Shown: piece by piece, positions 45,238-54,985 of the stretch | Layout: the number at the start of each line of letters is the position of its first letter | Position numbering within the stretch: the stretch's first letter is position 1 | Source of the DNA: Aquibacillus sediminis | GTDB taxonomy: Bacteria; Bacillota; Bacilli; Bacillales; Amphibacillaceae | Direction: 5' to 3' | Assembly: GCF_005870085.1 (NCBI RefSeq) | Contig: NZ_SZNM01000003.1 | Coordinates: 1 to 64,000, forward strand | DNA length: 64,000 bases | Program-made: the position numbers and the translations under genes | Notes under the pieces: model-generated | Told to the model about the DNA's origin: nothing | Databases searched by the model: none | Seen by the model: only the letters and a program-made list of their open reading frames with translations

Positions 45238-46371
45238 TTAACCCCAGATTTCGTCAGCTAGTTCTTTGATTAATTGGAGTTTATTCCATTGTTGTTCTTC
45301 TGTTAGGATGTTGCCTTCTTCTGTTGAGGCGAATCCACATTGTGGACTAATGCATAGTCGATTCAAATCAACGTATTTACTCGCTTCCTCAATTCGAGAC
45401 TTGATTTCTTGTTTGTCTTCTAATTCACCAGTTTTAGAAGAGAACAATCCAAGCACAACTAATTTATCTTCTGGCACATGTTGTAATGGTGAAAAGTCGC
45501 CTGCACGGTCGGTATCATACTCTAAGTAAAAGGCGGACACATTTTCTTTCGCGAATAAAATATCTGCAATTGGATCATAACCACCTGAAGATGCCCAAGT
45601 AGAATGATAGTTTCCACGACATACATGGGTTGTCACCACTAAATCTTGTGGAAGATTCTCAAGTGTTCGATTATTAACACGCAGGAATAATTCAGCAGCA
45701 CTTTCTTCATTTGCCCCTACTTGCACAGCCGCTGCAGCATGAGTGTCACAGCACATGCCCCATGTACAATCATCTAATTGCAGGCTTCGGCAGCCAGCAT
45801 CATAAATTTCAGAAATAAATGTTTGATAAGCCTGCGCAATATCGGCAACAAGTTCGTCCACACTAGGATAAATCGTATCCGTTGCTTCTTTATTTTCTGG
45901 ACGTTGCAACTCTGCTAAAAATTGAGCTGGCGCTGGGATTGTTTGTCTTGCTTCCACATCACCTGTCGCATGCTCTTGCACAAATTTAAAATGATCGATA
46001 AACGGATGGTTCTCTCCACTAATTTTTCCTGTTAAACGCGCTGTTTCTGGTCGTGTTTCTTCGTCATGGAACACATATCCTTGCTCTGCTGTTTCTTTCT
46101 CCACTCCGTTTAAGCCCCACATAAAGTCCAAGTGCCACCAAGAACGGCGAAATTCTCCATCTGTAACTGCTTGAAGCCCTACTTGTTTTTGCTTTTCAAT
46201 CACATCGACAATACATTCATCTTCCACTTTTTTTAATTCAGATTCGGAAAGATTCCCTTTAGCAAATGCTTCACGTGCTTGCTTTAATTTTTCTGGACGA
46301 AGGAAACTCCCAACATTATCAAAACGATATGGTGTTACGGTACGTTTACCTGCTTTCGATTGCACTGACAT
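45238..46371 (-). CDS. cobalamin-independent methionine synthase-like methyltransferase (YxjG/YxjH type)
   Basis: 377 residues, equal to the C-terminal half of MetE. It starts with PYRFDNVGSFLRPEKLKQAR. Zinc ligands are His and Cys in VVTTHVCRGNYHS and Cys in LCISPQCGFAS. Such single-domain proteins (Bacillus YxjG/YxjH) methylate homocysteine or a related thiol, with an unsettled methyl donor. No S-box or T-box fold is visible in the 96 bp upstream, so the LysR gene just upstream on the same strand is the likely regulator. Confidence 0.92.
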   Translation of the reverse strand: MSVQSKAGKRTVTPYRFDNVGSFLRPEKLKQAREAFAKGNLSESELKKVEDECIVDVIEKQKQVGLQAVTDGEFRRSWWHLDFMWGLNGVEKETAEQGYVFHDEETRPETARLTGKISGENHPFIDHFKFVQEHATGDVEARQTIPAPAQFLAELQRPENKEATDTIYPSVDELVADIAQAYQTFISEIYDAGCRSLQLDDCTWGMCCDTHAAAAVQVGANEESAAELFLRVNNRTLENLPQDLVVTTHVCRGNYHSTWASSGGYDPIADILFAKENVSAFYLEYDTDRAGDFSPLQHVPEDKLVVLGLFSSKTGELEDKQEIKSRIEEASKYVDLNRLCISPQCGFASTEEGNILTEEQQWNKLQLIKELADEIWG

Positions 46372-46467
46372 CCTAACCTCTCCCTTTCCTGTAATCTAAG
46401 GTAAGTGTATCACGCAATCAGCACTATAAGTTAACATCTATAATCTATCACTTGCCATAGCTTTAGA

Positions 46468-47385
46468 CTATAGCAAAGCCTGTTCTTCTGCAATTGATTC
46501 ATGCAAATATTGAATATAAATAGTCGCAAGTGGACTATTGGTAACGTGTTTGTGGGTAATGTAACCAACCGTCATTCGCTCCTCCACCTTTAGTGGGACG
46601 GAAACAATATCACTCCCGTTTAATTCACTACTGATTACCCCGGTCGAAATCGTATAACCATTCAAACCAATTAGTAAATTAAATAATGTGGCCCGATCAC
46701 TCACTTTAATATTTTTCGGTCTAGAATACGTACTTAAAATCTCTTCGGAAAAATAAAAAGAATTATAATCCCCTTGTTCGAACGACAAATATGGATATGG
46801 AAGTAAATCCGTCATCGTCACATAGGCTTGCTGTGCGAGTGGATTTTTTGAACTAATAAATACGTGCGGATCTGCTTCAAATAATGTATAAAACGTTAAA
46901 TTCCCTTCACGAAGAAACTTATCAATCACCTTTTCATTAAACTCATTCACATATAAAATGCCCAGTTCACTGCGCAAGTTTTTGACATCATCAATAATTT
47001 CGTATGTCTTTGTCTCTCGCAGGGTAAACTCATACTCCTCACGGTCATAGTCTTTCAGCAATCGTACAAAAGCACTGACCACAAAGGCATAATGTTGTGC
47101 AGATACAGAGAAATGTTGCTGTGGTGCTTGTGCACTAGCATAACGATTTTCAAGTAGCTCTGTTTGTTCGATCACTTGCCTGGCGTAGCTTAAAAATTCT
47201 GTCCCTTCACGTGTAATCATAATTCCTTTATTTGTTCGCGAAAAAATCGTAATCCCAAGTTCTTCTTCCAGTGCCTTAATCGCATTGGAAAGACTCGGCT
47301 GGCTAATAAACAGATGCTGCGCTGCCTTACTAATCGAGCGACTTCTTGCTACCTCAATGACATATTTTAATTGTAATAGAGTCAT
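46468..47385 (-). CDS. LysR family transcriptional regulator
   Basis: 305 residues. The N-terminal winged HTH is LQLKYVIEVARSRSISKAAQ, then HLFISQPSLSNAIKALEEEL and TNKGIMITREGTEFLSYA. The C-terminal periplasmic-binding-like effector domain follows (about 90-300). The ATG at 47385 (MTLLQLKYV) has GGGGAGG seven bases upstream and is preferred to the ATG at 47403. It lies immediately upstream of the methionine synthase-like gene on the same strand, resembling sulphur and methionine LysR regulators in layout. The effector is inferred only from this context. Confidence 0.9.
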   Translation of the reverse strand: MTLLQLKYVIEVARSRSISKAAQHLFISQPSLSNAIKALEEELGITIFSRTNKGIMITREGTEFLSYARQVIEQTELLENRYASAQAPQQHFSVSAQHYAFVVSAFVRLLKDYDREEYEFTLRETKTYEIIDDVKNLRSELGILYVNEFNEKVIDKFLREGNLTFYTLFEADPHVFISSKNPLAQQAYVTMTDLLPYPYLSFEQGDYNSFYFSEEILSTYSRPKNIKVSDRATLFNLLIGLNGYTISTGVISSELNGSDIVSVPLKVEERMTVGYITHKHVTNSPLATIYIQYLHESIAEEQALL

Positions 47386-47520
47386 TAGATTCCTCCCCCT
47401 CATAATTGTATTATTATTCAGAATTATACATGTAATTTCGATTTACTTCTATAAGTAATGAACAGAAAATCGGCGTTTCCACCTGAAATAAATGTCAGCC
47501 GCTCCGCTTGAAAGCAAGAT

Positions 47521-47556
47521 AAAAAAAGGTGTCAGGCACCACAAATGCCTAACACC
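47521..47556 (-). terminator. terminator of the beta-glucuronidase gene
   Basis: On the minus strand GGTGTTAGGCA / TGCCTGACACC with a 7-base loop, then T7. The core GGTGTCAGGCACC is also a common Bacillus intergenic repeat motif, so this may be a second REP class. Confidence 0.9.
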
Positions 47557-47567
47557 CTGTAATCGAT

Positions 47568-49379
47568 TTATTTTTTATAACCAAAATGTGGGATACTAGT
47601 CCAGCGCTCTTTTAAGTGACGCGCAACCATTTTTGGTTCTCTTGCTCTTGTGAATACACCTTTTTTGTTCCCTTGGACACGCATGATACCAAATTTCGTT
47701 TGGAAATCAGCGAAGTTCCATAATTGTTCCCCAACAAAGTTTGGAATTTCATCAAATACTTTGTGATTCATGCGGTAGTAATCTTCTTGGAATTCTTCAC
47801 TAAATGGCTCACCGTACGCACTGTGGAATCCAGCTACCGTGTCAGCACCATACTCCGTGTACATGATTGGTTTTTCTGGATATTTTTCTTGCCATTCTAA
47901 CAGCTCTTGACGTGTCTGTTCTTCTGCTGTCTCTAAATCACCATTTTTCACATACCAGCCGAAGTAACGGTTTAATGCTAATACATCATATAAATCCGTA
48001 CATTTATCTGTCTTAGGTGTCGCCATCATGATCAATACATTTGTCAATGGGCGCTTTTGCGGATCCAATTCACGTGCAAGATTGAATAATGGTTCAAAGT
48101 ATTCACGAGCACCTTTTGAATACGTTGCAGCTTCATTGGCAATTGACCACATCACAACAGATGGGTGGTTTTTATCTCGAGCAATTAGCTCACGAATCAC
48201 TTGCTCGTGCGCCTCCGACGTCTTCATTTGATCCCAAGTGTCGTCTTGGAAATCTTCTTTTTCTAACATTGATACATCAAAGTTGAAAGAAGCCATCAGA
48301 CCAACTGCAGGTGTTTCATCAATGACCACAATACCTTCACGGTCACATAGACGCATCATTTCGTCTGAATATGGATAATGAGACGTACGGAAGGAATTTG
48401 CTCCCATATCTTTCATCAAGTTAAGGTCATGTACATTATATGCTTCGTCAAGACCACGTCCACGGATAAACGTATCTTCATGCTTACCGAACCCTTTGAA
48501 GTAGAACGGTTCGCCATTAATTAAGAACTTACCATCTTTCACTTCTACTTTACGGACACCAAATGGTTCTTCATACACATCTACAACTTCGCCATTTTTC
48601 ACACCTTCGATTTTTGCTGTATAAAGGTATGCATCAAGTGGTTGCCAAAGTTTGACATCAGTAATCGTTACGTTAGTTTCAGTTCCTGTAGTTTGTGCAA
48701 CTTCATTTCCTTCTTCATCTACAACCGTCACACGAACTTCATCGAATGAACCACCTGTTTGAACAGAAACTTGTACATCTGCTTGTGCTTTTTGCAAATC
48801 AACATCTGGTACAATTACAATGTCCTCAATGTAGTTTTTCGGTGTTGAATAAATTTTAACCGGACGTTGCAAACCACCATAGTTGAAGAAATCAAAATTC
48901 TCATCTACGTTTCGGATAAGTTTGCCATCTTTATCTTTTGTTTCACTATAATTTCCTACTGGCAATGTTGTATTGTCTAAGATATTACTCAAACGCACAG
49001 TCAAACGGTTTTCGCCAGGTACTAAGAAGTCATTAATCTCCACTTCAAATGGCATGAATCCACCTTTATGCTGGGTAGCAAGTTTTCCGTTAATATACAC
49101 CCATGCTTCATGTGATGCAGAACCAAAGCGTAATACTAACCTTTCATCACGTAGTGCTTTGGCAACTGTAAATTCACGCTCATACCAAACAAAACCAGTG
49201 TGTTCGCGAACTTTTTGTGAAACCGTTTGATCATTAAACGCTGCAGGAACTGCCATCGATTCACTTGTTGGTAACGGCTTTGTCACATCTATTTCTTTCA
49301 CTTCATCATCAATCATAAAATTCCAAACTCCACTTAAATCTAAAACAACTCGACTATCTGTAGCTACTGGATATAACAT
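47568..49379 (-). CDS. uidA: beta-glucuronidase, GH2
   Basis: 603 residues, the same length as E. coli UidA and collinear with it. The sugar-binding jelly roll starts near LDLSGVWNFMIDD. The barrel contains MWSIANEAAT (acid/base Glu), NRYFGWYVKNGDL and IMYTEYGADTV (nucleophile Glu). The glucuronic-acid-selective NxK motif is present as GNKKGVFTR. No signal peptide. It frees glucuronate from imported glucuronides. It is divergent from an AraC regulator, with a cre-like site between them, so induction by the regulator and repression by CcpA are expected. No uxa/kdg catabolic genes are in the window. Confidence 0.96.
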   Translation of the reverse strand: MLYPVATDSRVVLDLSGVWNFMIDDEVKEIDVTKPLPTSESMAVPAAFNDQTVSQKVREHTGFVWYEREFTVAKALRDERLVLRFGSASHEAWVYINGKLATQHKGGFMPFEVEINDFLVPGENRLTVRLSNILDNTTLPVGNYSETKDKDGKLIRNVDENFDFFNYGGLQRPVKIYSTPKNYIEDIVIVPDVDLQKAQADVQVSVQTGGSFDEVRVTVVDEEGNEVAQTTGTETNVTITDVKLWQPLDAYLYTAKIEGVKNGEVVDVYEEPFGVRKVEVKDGKFLINGEPFYFKGFGKHEDTFIRGRGLDEAYNVHDLNLMKDMGANSFRTSHYPYSDEMMRLCDREGIVVIDETPAVGLMASFNFDVSMLEKEDFQDDTWDQMKTSEAHEQVIRELIARDKNHPSVVMWSIANEAATYSKGAREYFEPLFNLARELDPQKRPLTNVLIMMATPKTDKCTDLYDVLALNRYFGWYVKNGDLETAEEQTRQELLEWQEKYPEKPIMYTEYGADTVAGFHSAYGEPFSEEFQEDYYRMNHKVFDEIPNFVGEQLWNFADFQTKFGIMRVQGNKKGVFTRAREPKMVARHLKERWTSIPHFGYKK

Positions 49380-49423
49380 GTATTATTCCTCCATTTCTTT
49401 AATTGCTTATCCTTATTATAATA

Positions 49424-49437
49424 AAAAGCGCTTTCTT
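49424..49437. promoter_or_regulatory. cre-like (CcpA) site upstream of uidA
   Basis: AAAAAGCGCTTTCT matches the catabolite-responsive element core AAAGCGCTTTC. It lies 45-58 bp upstream of the uidA start in the divergent promoter region. Confidence 0.6.
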
Positions 49438-49529
49438 TTTATCGTATTATTTTTACTTAATCCGTATTATTATTGCTTTTTTGTTTATTTTCACGTACAT
49501 TTGAAGGAGATATAGAAAGGAGACCCATT

Positions 49530-50750
49530 ATGAATCAAACGGATGTAGAAAAAATTTGCCGGATGATGCATTCTGTAACAAAACTTGATACCCGCTTCGC
49601 GGATTCGAATGGAGAGATCCATTTTCAATTAGTTGATCACTTGCTTCCCGTCGTAATCGATCACCCTGAGACAGAGTATTTATCTATTACCGACACACTA
49701 AAACAGCATGATTCCCATCATTTTTATCACCATATAAATACCTTTGGTTTAGAGTATATCGCAGTTGGTGTTTGGGAAAATGAAACCTTTGATGGTTGCC
49801 TGCTTGTCGGCCCGTTTGTTTCTAGTCTCTCGATTATTGATCTCATTAAAGATACGATTTCTGAAAATAAACTGCCAATTAGTGAACGAAAACAATTAGA
49901 ACAGTTCTACCAATCTCTGCCTGTTTTAAGTGATATTGAGTGCGAAAATATTGGAGAAATGCTCATCAATTTATGTGGACATGACATGATCGACGCAAAC
50001 AAAACCGTATCTCGTACAACAAAACCAGTAGCAAACCGACACTTGTTAAAAATGAATATTGAAGAAAATAAAGAAATTATTGAAAAACGCTATCATCAAC
50101 AAAATAAACTGATGCACGCGATCTCAAAAGGGGATAAAGCAGCGGTCAATCGCTTGATTGATTCCGTGTCTCACTTCATAGAATTTTCAGATCGTGTACC
50201 TGGTAGTCCAATTCGGTCTTCAAAAAATATCGCATTTGTTTCCAACACATTATTTCGCCTTGCTGCGGAACAAAGTGGTGTCCATCCTGTTTATCTTCAT
50301 AATATCTCAGAACGGTTTGCGATTTTGATTGAACGAACTACAACGATCCCAAAGCTACAAAAACTAAACGTATTAATGGCGAATGAATACTGTGATCTAG
50401 TGACAAGTTTTTCAACTGAGGGCTATAGTCAAATTGTCAAAAAAGCTGTGAACTACATTCAATTACATTTAGGTGAAGCATTAACTTTAAAATACATCGC
50501 CGAACAAATACATGTTAACCCATCGCACCTGTCTCGAAAATTCAAACAAGATACCAACATGACAATCACCGATTTTATCCATCAAAAACGAGTAGAAGAA
50601 GCAAAATTATATTTACGCAGAGGGGCCGCATCTATCACAGACATCGCCTTCATGCTAGGATTTAATGACCTAAATTACTTTACAAAAGTATTTAAAAAAT
50701 GGACAAACCTCACCCCAACCCAATACATCAAAACCAAAGATGGGACATAG
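49530..50750 (+). CDS. AraC family regulator with N-terminal PocR-like sensor
   Basis: 406 residues. The N-terminal domain (about 1-160) begins MNQTDVEKICRMMHSVTKLD and looks like a PocR-type ligand-binding domain. A helical middle region precedes the C-terminal double HTH (about 300-400): LTLKYIAEQIHVNPSHLSRK and ITDIAFMLGFNDLNYFTKVF. The ATG at 49530 has GAAAGGAGACCC upstream; the longer frame from 49473 is unlikely. Divergent from uidA, so the probable glucuronide-responsive activator. The last two codons and the stop (GGG ACA TAG) belong to a REP copy. Confidence 0.9.
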   Translation: MNQTDVEKICRMMHSVTKLDTRFADSNGEIHFQLVDHLLPVVIDHPETEYLSITDTLKQHDSHHFYHHINTFGLEYIAVGVWENETFDGCLLVGPFVSSLSIIDLIKDTISENKLPISERKQLEQFYQSLPVLSDIECENIGEMLINLCGHDMIDANKTVSRTTKPVANRHLLKMNIEENKEIIEKRYHQQNKLMHAISKGDKAAVNRLIDSVSHFIEFSDRVPGSPIRSSKNIAFVSNTLFRLAAEQSGVHPVYLHNISERFAILIERTTTIPKLQKLNVLMANEYCDLVTSFSTEGYSQIVKKAVNYIQLHLGEALTLKYIAEQIHVNPSHLSRKFKQDTNMTITDFIHQKRVEEAKLYLRRGAASITDIAFMLGFNDLNYFTKVFKKWTNLTPTQYIKTKDGT

Positions 50751-50820
50751 GGACAGGTTTGTTGTCCCACCACTTTCATATTCGCCTCCATCAAAAAATG
50801 GGACACGAGCCCCGTGTCCC
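50742..50820. repeat. REP/BIME-like repeat, copy 11
   Basis: GGGACATAGGGACAGGTTTG TTGTCCC, spacer, then GGGACACGAGCCCCGTGTCC C (right half shortened). It lies between convergent genes and supplies the AraC stop codon. Confidence 0.9.
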
Positions 50821-50821
50821 A

Positions 50822-52186
50822 CTATATTTTTTGTAGTTCGTCGACGAATGCTCGTTTGCGTTGATAGAGTTCTTCTAAATAATGCAATCTTTCTTCAAAT
50901 TTTGATTCGCCGCAAGCTTCTTTGTATATTTTTAATTTTTGAGCTACGTTGCGGTACTCTTTTCGGTCAGATGCTTGTTCTGCTAGCGTATCTATGTAAC
51001 TAGTAAATATATCATCAACCTTGTCAGCATAATCATCCAATAGATAAGGGTAAAGCTCTATAATCATGGCTGGTGACTGATTACACCATTTTAAAATTTT
51101 ATCGGCACGATTCTCCGCCTTGGCAATATATTCATAAACATGTGGCAAGTAGCCCGATGTATTTTCTAATTCATCGAATATTTGCTCAACAACAACCTGC
51201 CATTCTTCCGAAGAATACAAATCTTTTAACTTTCCATATGCTTCGTACTCATTATCGTATACAAATTCCAAAAGAACATCCTTTTGCTTATCAATATCTT
51301 CCAATGCCTCATAAATTTGTAAACGGTACTGCTTCCACTCCTTAACAAGGCCTGGGTATTTGCTATCGTTACTTTCGCCATCTTCACAAACTTTTAAAGC
51401 AGTTTCATATTTGCCATTTTCCATTTCTTTTTCAATTGCTCTTTTTCTGAATTCACCAAAATTCATATTTTCACTAATGAATCTCTGAGCTTTGTCTTCT
51501 TCCCCATTACGCTCTAGAATCTTTAACTGCAATTCTTTAATTGTTTGCTGATCATAATCCGATGTCCAAGATGAGACAGTTAATACCTTATTTAATAACT
51601 TTTCCAGTGTTTCCTCCAGTTTTTCTCTTGCAGAAGATCGAGCAGAATAAATCGTACACACATCCAACAACTCATAACGCGTATCATTCCATCCATCATA
51701 ACGCTTATGCATGGCTTCTTTTAAAATAAGTTCAAACATCTCTTCTTGTACATGATGATCGGTCGATAAGAGCGCCATGGAAGATGCATCCTTCAATAAG
51801 GTAGTGCTTTCACTGATGACATAACCAATTTCACCATTAGAGTCATCAGTATATTGAAGCATATCAATCACCATCGAGACAACGGTAATACCTAAACGAA
51901 TCGCCGTCTCCTCTTCTCCATTGACAAGCTTGTTCCTACCTTTCTCAAGCACCATTTCCGCTCCTTGAAGTGCAGCATGAACATTTCGCCAAGAGATAAA
52001 TCCGCGCCACTTGTTCTCATTAATATACTTCCGAATTACTTGTTTACTAGCCTTGATTTCATCATTCGGTGTAAGTAACTTAAACTCCACATTTTTCTCA
52101 ATGTCTTCATCGCTTTCAACTAAATCCAAGACTAGTTCAACCAATTCTTCTTTCGAAAGCTTGGAAATCTTTGTATGTAAATCCAA
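50822..52186 (-). CDS. hypothetical helical-repeat protein (SWIM-associated C-terminal type)
   Basis: 454 residues, almost wholly alpha-helical and rich in Glu/Lys, with TPR-like periodicity and no membrane segment or catalytic motif. The C-terminus (FEERLHYLEELYQRKRAFVD, ELQKI) resembles the end of SWIM zinc-finger proteins (usually RPAFMDEL-like), but no CxCxnCxH SWIM motif is present. It may be a scaffold once paired with such a domain. The start is TTG (MDLHTKISKLSKEELVEL) with GGGAAGGGG upstream. Not recognised beyond this. Confidence 0.65.
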   Translation of the reverse strand: MDLHTKISKLSKEELVELVLDLVESDEDIEKNVEFKLLTPNDEIKASKQVIRKYINENKWRGFISWRNVHAALQGAEMVLEKGRNKLVNGEEETAIRLGITVVSMVIDMLQYTDDSNGEIGYVISESTTLLKDASSMALLSTDHHVQEEMFELILKEAMHKRYDGWNDTRYELLDVCTIYSARSSAREKLEETLEKLLNKVLTVSSWTSDYDQQTIKELQLKILERNGEEDKAQRFISENMNFGEFRKRAIEKEMENGKYETALKVCEDGESNDSKYPGLVKEWKQYRLQIYEALEDIDKQKDVLLEFVYDNEYEAYGKLKDLYSSEEWQVVVEQIFDELENTSGYLPHVYEYIAKAENRADKILKWCNQSPAMIIELYPYLLDDYADKVDDIFTSYIDTLAEQASDRKEYRNVAQKLKIYKEACGESKFEERLHYLEELYQRKRAFVDELQKI

Positions 52187-52284
52187 ATTGTCGGACCCCT
52201 TCCCAAAATTGAAACGTTTTCTATTAGTTTATCATAATGTATCAATCCTTTCGCAAATAAAAAGGTGCTGTTACGTATACTCTC

Positions 52285-52457
52285 ATAATGAGAGACTTCA
52301 ATTAATAGGTTTCTTTCATCCCTCACTGATTGTCAGTACCACAAGGAGAGACCCGCAGGCGCCTTGAACAAATCGGGCTGAACTCGAAAATTTACTCCCA
52401 ATTAGTTTCACTTCATGTTTTGAAGTGGAGTCTTACGGACGGTTGCACTGGGATAAA
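52285..52457. repeat. TTTAT-bounded repeat, copy F
   Basis: The left end is decayed (ATAATGAGAGACTTCAATTA). CCCTCACTGATTGTCAGTAC, CACAAGGAGAGACCCGCAGG, TTTTGAAGTGGAGTCTTACG and GGTTGCACTGGGATAAA follow. Confidence 0.8.
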
Positions 52458-52564
52458 TTGCGGTTTTCTCATCTATTGTTGTTAGAACTCAATGCGATTC
52501 AAGCCATTTATTTATGTATTATCGTTCTGTTATTTTCGTTAATTTATATATCCTCGATTTTAAA

Positions 52565-53160
52565 TCACCTAATTTCATCTGTGTGCGTGCCGTACAATTT
52601 TGAATCAGCAATATCATCTACCTTTACAAAATCTACTCCCCATTTGCATATAACTGAAACAGGGAATCATAGTAGGCTTGAGCACCTTGTTTCGTTCCAT
52701 CAACCCCGTACATATCTGTATTCCATGGACAAATCGAGTTTGGTTTAGCAATGTCACGTGCACACACATCCGAACCAAGAATAGGTGTGTTCTGATGAAC
52801 CGCTTGCCGTGGAATTCCACGCATAATATGAATGCCAAATTTTAAACCTAATGAATGGACATAATCTGCTAATGGTTTAAAACCAGCACCATCTTTTGTT
52901 GATGGAAATCGGTTAACAGCCGGATTTAATCGAGAAAACTCATCCATCTCCAATGGCACAAATGGCCGATATCGAGATGAAACGGCTCCAGACTCTGACC
53001 ACTGAATATCAACTACCACATATTCCCAACCATATGTTTTCAAGTTTTCTGCCATATAATCGGCATTCCCTTTCACTTCCTCTTCTGTGACCGTTGCGCC
53101 ATAACAATCCCAACTATTCCACCCCATTGGTGGCGTTATGGCATACTGATGATGCTGCAC
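52565..53160 (-). pseudogene. GH27 alpha-galactosidase-like, truncated and frameshifted
   Basis: The start is typical of GH27: ITPPMGWNSWDCYGATVTEE, then GWEYVVVDIQW and SLGLKFGIHIMRGIPRQAV. After LFQLYANG the frame breaks (GGGGAGTAG near 52633). In a shifted frame it continues VDFVKVDDIADSKLYGTHTD, including the nucleophile-bearing VKVDD, then ends at 52565. Family members have about 430 residues, so the C-terminal half is missing. The following sequence is unrelated and soon meets repeat copy F. The gene is dead. Confidence 0.88.
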
Positions 53161-53254
53161 TTTTCTTCCTCCTTTTAGCTAGTCCCTACTAGAAAGAAAT
53201 CTTCCTATTAGGGACGCACTAACGATTTTATGACGTACCTTTTCAATTGGAAAA

Positions 53255-53779
53255 TTAATGAAACGTAGCTCTCTCATTTAAGATCCGCACTCCATAAACA
53301 CCGCCTGCAGCCTTTCCTTCCTCAGACTTAAATCTAACTTCGACTTTTTCTTTGTTGATCATTAAGTGAGCAGGTATTTCGTAACAAACATCAAAAAGCG
53401 CTCCAGGCTTGTTTGCATGCAACTGTTGACTGGCAATTACTTCACCATCAATTAAAATATCGAAATCTCGTTGATAGGATTTACCATCCACATGTAAAGT
53501 GGCATCGCTTCCAAAATAAGTTACTAATAAATACATATATTGCTCCGGATCAACTTTCATATCATAACTAAAAAAGCCATCCCCTCGACAATCTCTCCAA
53601 CCACTATGAACAAGGTTTAAATAGCCTGACTGTGACTGTTTCATTTGAATATTGTGATCAACTTCGGGTTGTTGTTCATTTGGATTGACCGTATCGACAG
53701 TAATTTTTCTCGCTTTTTCAAGTTCTTCTTGCTCTTTATCTTTATAGTTACTATATTGCTCTTTGTCCATAATCTTCCA
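53255..53779 (-). pseudogene. GH127 beta-L-arabinofuranosidase, 3' fragment
   Basis: The encoded WKIMDKEQYSNYKDKEQE ... GVRILNERATFH is the end domain of GH127 (DUF1680) proteins, with HSGWRDCRGDGFFSYDMKVD and LLVTYFGSDATLHVDG. It is separated from its upstream part (55215-55826) by the TnpB element. The open frame now begins inside the element at 53845 (MVFLGISHFKQTIRSLSGER), so a short hybrid polypeptide could be made. Joining the flanks at the insertion point restores the frame exactly (YTIY + WKIMD). Confidence 0.85.
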
Positions 53780-53960
53780 TTGAACCCTCTCACCACTTAA
53801 CGACCTTATGGTCTGTTTGAAGTGGGAGATTCCTAAGAACACCAACCTAACAGTCGGTTTTAATTAGGCTACCCCCGTAGGACCTACGGTTAGAAGTCTT
53901 ATTGCTTCATCTTTAATATTTTTACTTGCGTTAAGATCCCTGTCGTGATGTGTACCACAA
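53780..53960 (-). ncRNA. predicted omega-RNA scaffold of TnpB (right end)
   Basis: By family precedent the guide RNA overlaps the tnpB 3' end and finishes at the element right end. The region contains a hairpin CTACGGGGGTAG-like segment, GACTGTTAGGTTGGTG, and the terminal hairpin CTCCCACTTCAAACAGACC / GGTCGTTAAGTGGTGAG. The guide would start at 53779 (TGGAAGATTATGGACAAAG), which is the GH127 sequence that lay next to TTTAT before insertion. The extent is inferred. Confidence 0.6.
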
Positions 53961-54985
53961 GATGGGCAATCCCACTTACGCAATTCGAGATTCTTAACGT
54001 CTTTGTTTTGATAGCCGCAACAGGAACAAAGTTGGCTGGAAGGGTAATTTTTAGCGACAACTACGACCTGTTTCCCATACCACCTTACTTTATATTCAAG
54101 CATTGTCCGAAATTGTGACCAGCTTACCTCGCTAATCGCCTTTGATAACTTATGATTTTTCAATAGATTAGATACTTGCAAATCCTCTATACCAACTATG
54201 TCGTGGTTTTTGACAATATTGTATGAAATTTTATGCAAGTAATCTTTTCTTATATTGATTATTTTTTCATGAATACGTGCAACCTTGATTCGTTGTTTAT
54301 GCCAATTGGAAGAACCTTCCTTACGTCTTGCAAGTTTCTTCTGCGCTTTTACTAGTTTCTTTTCTAGGGACCGAAAAAACTTTGGATTTTCGTATTTTGT
54401 TCCGCTAGAAAGAATGGCAAAGTCTTTCAGTCCAACATCGATGCCAACAGACATGTTTGTTTTAGGTAATGCTTGTATTTCTGTTTCAACAAGAATGGAT
54501 ACAAAGTATTTACCACTTGGATTACGTCTCACCGTAACATTTAAAATACGACCTTCTACTTCGCGACTTTTAGCGAATTTCACAAGTCCAAGTTTAGGTA
54601 ATTTGATTCTGTTTCCAACAATTGCAATATTGTCGTTCGTGTATTTTGTTGTGTAGGATTGCACCTTGTTGTTTTTGGACTTAAAACGTGGAGCATTGGT
54701 TTGTTTTTTGAAGAACCTGGCAAAAGAATCGGCAAGGTTTCTAACGGTGGATTGAATAGCAATGCTATCCACTTCTTTTAGCCAATCCAATACTTTCTTT
54801 AATTGCGGGAGTTGGGAAGAACAAATGTTGTAGGTCAAACCTTTTCCCGTTTTCTTATACGTTGCATTCCATTTTGACAGAAAATGATTGAACACAAAAC
54901 GAGAACATCCTATGGTTTTATTTATTAAGATAGCTTGATTCGGGTTAGGATAGATTCTGTATTTATAAGCCCTATGGCCAAGCAA
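53864..54985 (-). CDS. tnpB: TnpB, RNA-guided nuclease of IS605 family
   Basis: About 373 residues. The N-terminal HTH_OrfB region begins [20 protein letters not shown]. The RuvC-like nuclease residues are all present: Asp in [12 protein letters not shown], Glu in [13 protein letters not shown] and Asp in [11 protein letters not shown]. The zinc ribbon is complete ([20 protein letters not shown] then CPSCG). The protein should be an active omega-RNA-guided DNA endonuclease that helps retain the element. The TTG at 54985 has GGGAGG eight bases upstream and is preferred to the GTG at 55018. An extended -10 promoter (TGTATAAT) lies just upstream within the left end. Confidence 0.93.
   Translation of the reverse strand: MLGHRAYKYRIYPNPNQAILINKTIGCSRFVFNHFLSKWNATYKKTGKGLTYNICSSQLPQLKKVLDWLKEVDSIAIQSTVRNLADSFARFFKKQTNAPRFKSKNNKVQSYTTKYTNDNIAIVGNRIKLPKLGLVKFAKSREVEGRILNVTVRRNPSGKYFVSILVETEIQALPKTNMSVGIDVGLKDFAILSSGTKYENPKFFRSLEKKLVKAQKKLARRKEGSSNWHKQRIKVARIHEKIINIRKDYLHKISYNIVKNHDIVGIEDLQVSNLLKNHKLSKAISEVSWSQFRTMLEYKVRWYGKQVVVVAKNYPSSQLCSCCGYQNKDVKNLELRKWDCPSCGTHHDRDLNASKNIKDEAIRLLTVGPTGVA

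Noticed and set aside
46372-46467. S-box or T-box upstream of the MetE-like gene
   Set aside because: The 96-bp gap is too short for either and lacks the T-box motif and S-box helices.
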